From positions 5,685,152-5,749,151 of the forward strand of contig OZ024784.1 in the NCBI GenBank assembly GCA_964017065.1: DNA of 64,000 nucleotides. Reading direction: 5' to 3'. Position 1 is the first letter of the stretch; every line of letters begins with the position of its first letter. Positions 55,801 through 64,000 of the stretch are shown here, piece after piece. A program made the position numbers and the translations under genes. The DNA comes from Haliclona indistincta (lineage: Eukaryota > Porifera > Demospongiae > Haplosclerida > Chalinidae). The notes under the pieces were generated by a model. That model saw only the letters and a list, made by a program, of their open reading frames with translations, was not told where the DNA came from and ran no database searches.

Positions 55801-58800
55801 AACAAGGTTGACGGAAAAGGAATTAAATAATTATAATTTTAGGCTAAAGCTGACTCATGTTGCTGACCTAGACAAGCTCCAACAGCAGTTTACTAAAGAG
55901 ATGCAAGAGATCACAAAAACTCTCAATGAAGAAAAACAGCAACAGCTTACTACTTTGAAGAAGAAACTTGACACTGAACAGGTCAGGCTTATTTTTACTA
56001 ATTCTATTATTATTGTTACTGTTTTATTTTCAGGCTGAAGAAGAGACTCGTCTGCGTAGGCTTCAGAAGGAGGTTCTGGCTAGTCTACAGGACAAGCTGA
56101 AGGAGGAAGAGGAAGATGAAGAAGCTCGTCTTGAAGAAGCTAAACAAGATCATCTTAGAACTGCTCGACGCAAAGTAATCTATTAATCTACATAAAATTG
56201 ATAAGGCATTGATCTGGATTTGTACAGATTGCTCAGGAACAAGAAAAGGAGTTGGCTGAGCTTCATGAAGCAACAAAGAAAGCATTGAATGAGAAGAAAC
56301 AGCAGTTGGCTCAAGAGCACAAAGATGAGGAGGAAAAAATAAAGAAATCTTATGATGCTGAACTGAGCAAGCTAAAGAATAGTCTAGCTGCTAAAGCAAA
56401 GGAAGAGAAAAAGGAATTAGAAGAGATAGATCAGAGAGAGACTGAGATGAAGCAGAATCATGAGAGACAAGTTGCAGAGGTTAGAGAGAAAGATACCATT
56501 ATGAAGATTGAGAGTGATTGATTCCACAGATGAAGAAGAATATTGAGAGTACATCAGAAGAAGCACTTGCTAGACTGAAACAATCTTTGTCATCAGAGCA
56601 CAATATAGTGAGTGACTAGCACTTTCATCGAACAATGAGTTTTATTTTTATTCTAGGCTCTAGAGAAGCTAAAGGCTAGTCTGGAGAAAGATTTCGAGGA
56701 GAGAAAAGCATCTTTAGAAGAACAGCATGAGCTGAGAAAAGCAGTGGAAGAGGAAGCTGCCTCTTCTCTTGAGAAGACTAAGAAAATGATGGAAGAGACT
56801 CACGAGAGAGACAAGGTGTATATTGCATATGATTTGAGTGATGAAACTGTTTTTACAATGTACTTACACAGAATTCTCTTAAAGCTCAACATACAACTGA
56901 GTTAGAGACACTTAGGAGGAATCACTCTACTCAGGTCTGCTTATTACGTACAATTGCTAATGATAAGTATTTTTTCGCTGCTGCAGTTGGAGGAAACAAA
57001 AGAACAAATGGAGCAGGCTAGATTGTTGTTCATGAATGTAAGATATACATTATCATAAAGTACTCTATCTCGTGTTTTATGTTAGGATCACCAACAGAAG
57101 TTGAACGAGTTGAAGAGTGAGTGTGACAAGGAAATAGAAGCCGAAAGACTTGAATTAGTAAGTTATTGTTTTTCTGAATGCATTGTGAGTGTATTGTACT
57201 GTAATAATAATGTCACAGGATGAACTGAAGGCACAGTCTGCTAGTGAGTTGGAGGATGTAAGGAAACAGCTTTCACAGCAAGAACTCACTTCCAAACATG
57301 CTCAACTGCAGCAAGAAGTTACAACCAAAACACAGGAGAGAGATGCATTGCAGCAAGAAATCTTGACCACTCAACAACAGTTGACTACACTCCAGCAAGG
57401 AGCCACAGCCACACAACAAGAGATAACTGAACTACAGCAAGAAGTTACAACCAAACATCAAGAACTAGCTAATGTACAGCAAGAGTTCATAGCCAAGCAG
57501 AATGAATTGCAGCAAGAAGCTGTTGCCCTACAGCAGCAGCTTGCTGATCTGCATAAGCAAGTTACTAACATACAGCAACAGAAAGCTACTCTGCAGCAAG
57601 ACTTGGCAGCTGAGCAACAGCAACTAACCACTGTGCTACAGCTCAAAGAGTCATTAAGTTCCCAAGTGTCAGCACTAAAGAAGGAGAAGGCAACTCTAGA
57701 CAATGCAGTAGCTGTGAAGAAAGAGAAGGGCCGGGTAACGAAAGCTAGTCAAGCAGCTATTGCTACTCCCATGAACAGGTACGTATCAAGTAATTGTACC
57801 ATACTAAGTGGGAAATTTTTATCCAAAAAAAATTGCAATTACGTAAGATAGTGAATGATAATGAGCTACACTAAGACAAGACATTCGAGACATAAAATTT
57901 CCGTAAAATTAATAGTCTTTAATTCATGTGAAAATTTTCTCCCATGAAGTTTCCTGCTACAATAATAAATAATTATGTTCACAACTCTCAGTTACTAGCT
58001 GTATTATTTGACTTTTTGTCAGGTCTACACAAACCTCTCCTCTACCTTTATCTGCTGTCACCATAAGAAGCAGCTTGGCTGCAGACTCTCCTTCTCCAAC
58101 AACCTCTCTTCCTCATCCGCCAGCCATTCCCTCTTCTCTCTCAACTCTTTCATCATCACATGAAACTTCATCAGCTGAAGAAGAGGAAGGAGACTCCACT
58201 GTTCTCCATCATTCCTCATTGAATCATCGTGACTATACCACTACTACTTCTTTGAAAAATAAAGAGAAAAATGTCACACTAGTCACTGAAGATGACAGTC
58301 AACCACTTGATCTGCATGATCTTACTGATCATCAGTCAGCTGATAGAAGGATTGGTACAACTAGACAGGAACAGCTGAGAGACTCTGGCTCAAAATGGCG
58401 CCATCGTAAGAATGAACTCAAGAAACTGTTGGGCACAAGTCACATGAATGTACAAGTATGTGCACACCCCCACTCATCCATCCGTCCATCAATCCATCCA
58501 CTCATCCATCCGTCCGTCCGTCAATCCATTCACTCATCCATCTATCCACTCATCCATTCATTCACACTTGCACGACACAATGTCATAATAATTATTATTC
58601 TAGTTTGTTATTATTATTAGACTCAGACATCTCAGACTACTATGTTGATGGAGTTACAAGAGCAGTTGAGACAGGTCCAGGCTTGCTATGATAATGAGTG
58701 TAACTGTATTGTTTTTTTACAGGAAGCTGTGGCTATTGATCGTTTGGAGAAGCATATCAAGAAGTCCAACCAACAGCTCGACAAAGCTGAACAAACTGCT

Positions 58801-60844
58801 ATGAGCCTCAGGTACCCTCACCTGGAGCAAAATAAAGATTTGGTGAGTGAGAAAGTGGGAGAGATAGCTATTTGATAGTAGATACCACCGCCCACATGTG
58901 TGCGCAAACCTGCTGTACATGTTTATGTTTGTAAATAACATAGTGTGTGCACATTGTGACATCACACTGTATGTACTGTTGTTGTCTGTGCGTGGTGACT
59001 ATTGGCAGACTTTTCCAGGCAAAGCTGCCGCTCTCTTTCAATACTATCAAATTACTCCTAAACCGGCTGTGGATTTTAATTCAGTACTCCCTTTATGCAT
59101 GTACAAACCCCACACATTCATTATGTAACCCTCACTTAGCTGGTAGTCTAGATAACATTTCGTATGTCAGTATGAAAAAGAGAACCCATAGCTCGATACA
59201 TGGTAAACAAGCCACTTACTATTAGCCTTGTTAGTGCTAATGATGGTAATTCAGTTTACTTGCCTCTCTTATTACACTGCTGTCATGAATGCTGTTTCCT
59301 GCACAGGTACTTGAAGATCTGGAAGACAACAAAACTGAGTCTGTTACACATCCTTCTTTGTATAGACACCATTTCAGCACCAATAGCAAGATTCCTTTGC
59401 ATGACACTGATCATGACTATACAGCACATCTTCGTAGACCAGGTGGTACCACCGGTAAACACATGTCCAGCCGCTACTACACACCAGACACTAGCGATGT
59501 TTCTAGTACAACATCCGACAATGAGGAATCTGTTCATCTTCCTGACCCACCAAAGCTCAGCAAAGAATTACTGAATACAGATGGCTCCCCTGATTCGAAC
59601 CTCTCTGCTACTCTAGAGAGGCTCAGTTCTAGAATCGGAGAAGTGCTGAATCGACTGGAGTGCCGCCCTGTTTCCCAACCTGATGCTTTGGAACATGTCC
59701 GTGCACCTGTACCAGCATGGATGCCTTCCTCACTAAATGCTGGGGCTACTAATCATAGCAGGTACACACACACACACACGCACACACACACACAGTATAC
59801 ATTCATTATCATGCACTGAGTTATGCACTTCTATGGTTTTTGCATCATTCAGGTGGCTAGTAACAGCACAACCATCTATAACAGATGCTGAACTGCAAGC
59901 AAAGTGGGAGAAATATATGAGTGAGTAGTGTTTTTGTTCCAATAATTACATCAGAGATGAATGACTGGAAGCGTAACTATCATGTCATGTGTCTCACTAG
60001 CATTCTTGTGGTCAGACAGTCCCATGTAGTCAGCTCATTCCACTGCATACCCGACACTATCTGTAACTCCAATGAACCGTGGTAATCCTATACTGTTCAC
60101 TAGTGGGAGAAATTAATAATAGAATAAGGATTATAAATAGCCTATAATAATAGTGATCTGAACCATCAATATTAGTCTCTTGCAACTCCCAGAGGTCATG
60201 TGGGAGTGACTAAAATTCACCACATCAAGCGAATTTATTGTTGCCATAGTGTAATGAATAGCATTATCTGCTTCCTTACCACTGAGTGATAATGATGTTC
60301 ATTGATCATACCTACTGCTGTGATCATGCACACTTGTACACTCTCTTTCTCTCTTTCTACAGCTGGAGCAGCAGCGAGGAAGTCAACAAAGTAAGTCACA
60401 CACTAAAATTATTATAGACTACATGAGACTACTACGTAATGTAGTCTATAATATCTATGTTAAAACACACAACCAGAACTCAATGGTGTGGTGATCATTG
60501 TGTTATAATCAACTTTGACCATCCTGAGATGCATTCCAGACAACTTGGAATGGTGTTAATTTTTCATGATTTGTTACCACAATCCCTTTATAGTTCACAT
60601 TAACTTTTTTTGGGATGATCATGAGTGTGAACAGAATGCTCCAAGTTATTATTATTCTGCATAATCTTTTCACATTATCTCTCTTCCTATTAGTGATCCT
60701 ACACACCTAGTTCTTCCTGAACGTTCTCTTGCTGCTCGAAAGACTATAGAGCAGCACAAGGACTGGCTGAAGGAGTTTAGGAGCTCTGTCTCTCTCCCAG
60801 CACGGCTAGCCATGACTTCATCACTTCAAAAAACAGCTTATTGA
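52835..60844 (+). CDS. CEP164: Centrosomal protein 164 (ciliary distal appendage)
   Basis: CEP164 sits on distal appendages of the mother centriole and recruits TTBK2 to start cilium assembly. The first exon (52835-52925) has [15 protein letters not shown], and the second, after an 886-base intron, has [20 protein letters not shown] and APLPDAWKP. The WW domain follows ([20 protein letters not shown], 53984-54090), then a Lys-rich and Pro-rich stretch. A strongly acidic run (55110-55200) leads into a long coiled coil over many small exons (55840-57780), ending in a Gln-rich heptad region with repeated [12 protein letters not shown] units. Ser-rich sequence and more coil follow; near the C-terminus [13 protein letters not shown] matches the human LLEKWRKYF region. 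Stop TGA 60842-60844; a polyadenylation signal lies at 60908. The coiled region is shorter than in vertebrates. Exon edges in 58600-60700 are approximate. Confidence 0.9.
52926..53811 (+). other. Long CEP164 intron 1 with possible nested transcription unit
   Basis: 886 bases where most introns are about 50. It holds AAAGATGGCGG at 52977-52987, a YY1-type initiator motif with an ATG at 52981 opening a 75-codon frame ([20 protein letters not shown], presequence-like), and an overlapping 163-codon frame at 53147-53635. This looks more like a separate small gene than plain intron. Confidence 0.45.
53147..53635 (+). CDS. Nested 162-residue open frame in CEP164 intron 1
   Basis: Starts [18 protein letters not shown], stop TAG at 53633. 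Composition is even and protein-like ([51 protein letters not shown]), without low complexity, signal peptide or membrane segment. It overlaps the end of another open frame (52981-53205) in a different frame, so one of the two, or a frameshifted fusion, may be the real product. Family not recognised. No splice evidence links it to CEP164. Confidence 0.4.
   Translation: MMNQERISWPVLRQDTLVPKTDGFLLTAPASRVSLTAGSTNSKSSFDLTSLHGLPQLACGGMKITLPPGNSLPSLCKYESVNLSTELGMDHKEKKVLVCAEKSDCQPFTKQKSFMQLGIRKPLLAEDPKIIMALKSAANKRSPNRKVTEKGCLACIAHHYMY
54581..54748. mobile_element. Foldback element in a CEP164 intron
   Basis: TTATTGCCCT at the left and AGGGCAATAA at the right form the ends; inside, CCGACATTAATGACC with CGGGAAAGTCGGTT pairs with AACCGACTTTCCCGAGGTCA and TCAATGTCGG. 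About 170 bases with several local palindromes (GCCCTCACGCGAGGGC). Non-coding. Confidence 0.75.
54844..54892. repeat. Near-perfect 49-base palindrome
   Basis: Two 24-base arms around a single base: CATAGATATTATATACTACG and its exact complement. Located in the same CEP164 intron as the foldback element. A related palindrome (TATAGACTACAT ... ATGTAGTCTATA, then ATATCTATG) occurs at about 60412-60460 in another CEP164 intron. Confidence 0.85.
58480..58560. repeat. Degenerate CCAT/CCGT microsatellite
   Basis: Repeated CATCCATC, CCGTCCGT and CAATCCAT units in a CEP164 intron. Open frames through it (Ile/His/Pro/Ser repeats) are by-products of the repeat. Confidence 0.85.
59763..59795. repeat. CA dinucleotide microsatellite
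   Basis: About 16 CA units with one CG interruption just after a CEP164 exon, at the 5' end of an intron. Confidence 0.9.
59933..60360 (+). other. 428-base CEP164 intron
   Basis: No inverted repeat, exon or open frame with domain content recognised. A pyrimidine tract (CTCTCTTTCTCTCTTTC) leads to the acceptor near 60360. Confidence 0.5.
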
Positions 60845-60907
60845 ACTATTTCATTCAGCAACAGATTATGACAGTTTCTATACTTGTACCACAATAATGT
60901 AGTGCCC

Positions 60908-60913
60908 AATAAA
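60908..60913 (+). terminator. Polyadenylation signal of CEP164
   Basis: AATAAA 64 bases after the CEP164 stop codon, in a short AT-rich 3' flank. Confidence 0.65.
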
Positions 60914-63127
60914 ATTAATTGAAGATTGGCGATAATCATATTCATCGTTGGTTAAAACCCGCAAATACACTTTGCGTACGTGGGGCGCCGTCTTAGTAAC
61001 AGAACTAAGCTATAGCCAACGAGCCAGGAGTCTGAAGTTGCATTGGTCAGCTGCAATTCGCGCGTAAATGAACAAGTTTGCAGAACAAGCGTGAAGCTGC
61101 TAGGAAATCTCGGACAGAGAACTGAAAGAATCGAAGGTAAGTTTTATATCTTTAGTTATTATAATATAATATGCACACACCGTAGTTCGTTGCCAAAGCT
61201 GGTATATGTACAAGTGTGCAGTATTTGTGTACTTAAAGCCATCGTCGCAATTTTTATTTTGTGCGTTTGTACATCAGCTGGGCCGTTGTTGGGTTGGAAG
61301 CCTTACCGCGCCACTAGTAGCAAAACAACACAATATAATTACAATGCATGCATGTTAGTTTTAGAGCTTGTTTTGCTTCACATGTCATAGCAAAGTGAGC
61401 AGTTATCGTTACATGTGTTTGGCCTTGTTAAAGAATTGATTCTACCAGCCTTGCTTGTTAACTCAGATTTCTGTCATCCTCTCCTCCTACTTGCGTAGCC
61501 ACTTCACTCCCCTCCCCTCCTACTCCTAATATTTGCACTGAGTCTCCCACTCTTGGTCACTAGATTAATTGAACACGACTTGTTAACCTTGTGGCTAAAA
61601 GAATTTGCTAGAATAGCAATGCGGTCTTGTAGGAGATGAGACTAGCTAGTGATGCATAGCATGTCACACCTCATTCTATCTACATAACTACTAGCTGCGT
61701 AATCTGCTGATGTTTATACTGTGCTATCCTTGTCTCGCTGCCTGCCTGACATACTTAGTTACATGAACCTCAGACATGTCGTAAGTAAATCTGATAAAGG
61801 TGGTGCTAAACTTGCATGATCGACATGTGGTCACTTTCAAAACGAGTGATAGGAGAGAGTGAGAAAGATTTTTGTTGATTTGAGAAAGCTTTGATAGACA
61901 CTACTTATCAGTATTGTACATGTGTAGTAGTTGATTGGAATAGTGATGGTAGAGAGATAATAACAGGTCAACTTTCTGCTTTCCCATAATCCGCCTTAAT
62001 GTAACTATGCTGTTATTATGTCTTAATACTGTAATATTTTGAAAACACTGACATAATTTGAATGCCCTTGAGGAATTGGACGCATGATTTGGTGTAAGAA
62101 GAGGAGAAATTAATGTGTAAAGTATGACAGAAGATGTTCTCTTTTTAATAAGCTCTTTTGACTACTGGGGCAGTTTTGAAGCATAGACTGCATACTTGTA
62201 GACCAATAATTACTATGCAACATGCCGTGTAATAATAGCCTTGTACCCAGATGTGTAACTACTATAGTGTAACTATCCAGTTGAAGACAGCAGTCCTTGG
62301 CGATACTTTGATGTTGACGTGTGTGAATGTAAACACTATTGTGCCAAATTTCCTAAGACTTTTTAAGTACAAGGAAACTGATTATACAACAGAGAATTAT
62401 TCATCTCACAATCTCGATTTGTTAATCCTTTATTAGCCTTCATCAGTATAGGCAGTTTGCAAATTATTATGTAAACCAATAAATTTGTAATCGCTTTTAA
62501 ATTCAAGTTGCTATAAATTAAAATGACGATCTGCTTATTGTATACGTGTTAGGTACCTCCTCTTCAATACACACAATACTACAGTAAACATAACCTCACA
62601 ACTTGCCTACTACTTAGTGCACATTGACTGATACTACTGCACAAGCTATCATGTAGACTGAAGTAGTGTTTACTGTGTGTTTAGTGTAGTACTAGTCTCT
62701 TTGTTGTGTAGATTTGAAGATAAGTTGAATTAGAGAGTTCCTACTTGGCGCCAGTGTTCATCCCAGTTTGTTTATATAATCTTCACAGTTCAATTATTGG
62801 TATGCAGCCTTGTCATAACTAGTAAAGTTGATATCATGTCTGTGGTTTCTTTGGGCAGATGGTTGTGTGTGTCCTAGTTCACCACAGCATGATCACTTCA
62901 CCCTGTGTGTGGTGACCATTCTCAGTGATGTTATTACTGGACTAATTACTGGACTAATGTACATAGTACCTGTATACCATCTGTAGTCTTTAAAAAGTAC
63001 AGTAAAACTACTATAATCATTGCGCCAGTGTGCCCCAATCATGTACATGTAATTGATTATCCTTTTTGAACAGGTGTCCAGCAAAGCACTCAGCGTAATT
63101 TACTCCACTACGGTTCTCATTACAAAC
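60914..63127. other. Upstream region and probable 5' UTR intron of the second protocadherin-like gene
   Basis: No coding exon was recognised. A likely non-coding first exon ends at a strong donor (GAAG|gtaagttt) at about 61138, preceded by CG-containing promoter-like sequence (60960-61080). A matching acceptor (ttttgaacag) lies at 63073, 54 bases before the ATG. The 1.9 kb between them is AT-rich without transposon ends that I can see. Linking the two sites as one 5' UTR intron is an inference. Confidence 0.45.
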
Positions 63128-64000
63128 ATGATCCTCAGACTTGATATCAAATTGCTGTACCTCCTCCTGGTTTCCCTTACCGGCGTACTATCACTCCCAG
63201 AACACAATTGCGACAATTCCACACCATTACGGTGCAATGTGTCACTCATTGAGGGAGAACCAGCTGACACACTGGTATTTGATACAACACAGTATTTCAA
63301 TTGTGCAGGTTGTACTGTAATAGCTGGAAGTGGAAATGAGTCCGCTTATGAACAAAACTTTCGAAACGATGATGCTACCAGAATTCTGACGAAAATACCA
63401 TTGGACAGAGAAGCGATGGTTACTCGCAGCACAGCACCACTGCCTGTGTTTCTTAGAGTTACAATTGTTGACGCCACTTTCAGCAACCTACTAGAAATCA
63501 GAATTAACATCATTGATCTCAATGACAATGTTCCCATAATTTCTTCAAATGGGGCTCCACTGCCAAACGCTATGAGCAAGAATTTCTCTGAAACCATGAT
63601 CACGGGCCCACTCTTAACAGTTGAAGCTATTGACTATGATGAAGGGGCTAATGGAACAAGTTCTTTTGTATTGCTCGGTCAGAGTGAACCTCCATTCTTC
63701 AACCTTACTGTAGGCAGTTATGTAGCAGGTCGTCCATCCACTGCAAAGCTTTCAAATCTTCTTCCCCTTGACAGAGAGTCCAATGAATCATTTACCGTCA
63801 CAATTGTTGCTTACGAAGGAACAGATAATCCTCAAAACGACACACTGGTAGTGACTATAAATATTGACGATTCAAATGACAATAATGCTATTTTTGCTCC
63901 AAGTCAATACACAGTATCACTATCTGAAGGAGCTCCTATCAACACCACTCTTACCACAGTAATGGCTCATGATATTGATATAGGAACAAATGCAGCTATT
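63128..64000 (+). CDS. Second protocadherin-like receptor, 3' truncated by the window
   Basis: An open frame from ATG 63128 runs 291 codons to the window end without a stop or intron. It begins with a signal peptide (LKLLYLLLVSLTGVLSLP-like core: LLYLLLVSLTGVLS), then a Cys-bearing start (EHNCDNSTPLRCNVSLIEG) like that of the protocadherin at 44263. Cadherin repeat ends are marked by DLNDNVP (about residue 135) and DSNDNNA (about 252), with AIDYDEGANG and DRESNESFTV inside repeat 2. Many N-glycosylation sites. Membrane and cytoplasmic parts lie beyond the window. Likely a member of the same intronless-ectodomain family, perhaps an old duplicate; sequence similarity beyond the motifs is modest. 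Confidence 0.88.
   Translation, partial: MILRLDIKLLYLLLVSLTGVLSLPEHNCDNSTPLRCNVSLIEGEPADTLVFDTTQYFNCAGCTVIAGSGNESAYEQNFRNDDATRILTKIPLDREAMVTRSTAPLPVFLRVTIVDATFSNLLEIRINIIDLNDNVPIISSNGAPLPNAMSKNFSETMITGPLLTVEAIDYDEGANGTSSFVLLGQSEPPFFNLTVGSYVAGRPSTAKLSNLLPLDRESNESFTVTIVAYEGTDNPQNDTLVVTINIDDSNDNNAIFAPSQYTVSLSEGAPINTTLTTVMAHDIDIGTNAAI

Noticed and set aside
57458..57703. Cysteine-rich open frame on the minus strand
   Set aside because: Complement of the CAG/CAA-rich glutamine coiled coil of CEP164.
58458..58691. Open frames with Ile/His/Pro/Ser repeats
   Set aside because: Produced by the CCAT/CCGT microsatellite in a CEP164 intron.

Overview
The window is nuclear DNA from an animal, most likely a sponge (demosponge-like). 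The genes are animal genes broken by very many short introns (about 45-60 bases, GT-AG, a few GC-AG), and neighbouring genes lie only 100-450 bases apart. The set includes animal regulators and surface proteins (a TFAP4-type bHLH-zipper, a GLIS-like five-finger protein, protocadherin-like single-exon receptors, a fibronectin-III receptor) beside general eukaryotic genes. Small foldback/MITE-type elements sit in the few long introns. The sponge assignment is an inference from compactness, gene content and repeat style; no marker gene proves it.

Layout: PIK3C3/VPS34 (+, 5' truncated), a type I FN3/Ig-like receptor (-), an ETNPPL/PHYKPL-like aminotransferase-fold enzyme (+, 430-base foldback element in one intron), CCDC22 (-), the NUP98-NUP96 precursor gene (+, nested transposons in one intron), a GLIS-like factor (-), WDR55 (-), TFAP4 (+), a possible unrecognised gene piece (-), CYFIP (+), POLR1D/RPAC2 (-), a VAMP7-like longin protein (+), NAXD (+), an unrecognised small basic protein (-), a single-exon protocadherin (+), an unrecognised basic protein with a TPVRRSTR motif (-), an intronless DNRLRE-like protein (-), CEP164 (+), and the first 291 codons of a second protocadherin-like gene running off the end (+).

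Most genes alternate strand as convergent or divergent pairs, so several promoters are probably shared (receptor/ETNPPL-like, CCDC22/NUP98, POLR1D/VAMP7-like, small gene/protocadherin, DNRLRE/CEP164). There is no operon-like functional grouping. Themes nevertheless recur: endosomal membrane traffic (VPS34, CCDC22, the longin protein), nuclear pore and ribosome biogenesis (NUP98, WDR55, POLR1D), actin (CYFIP), cilia (CEP164), metabolite repair (NAXD) and adhesion (two protocadherins).

Points that stand out: a NUP98 whose FG-repeat region has almost no FG dipeptides, a longin protein with a degenerate SNARE motif, an aminotransferase homologue lacking the F-x-T-x-GGNP motif, and an intronless DNRLRE gene flanked by a 16-base direct repeat between two divergent genes. 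Exon boundaries were read by eye from splice sites, reading frame and remembered family sequences; no search was run.
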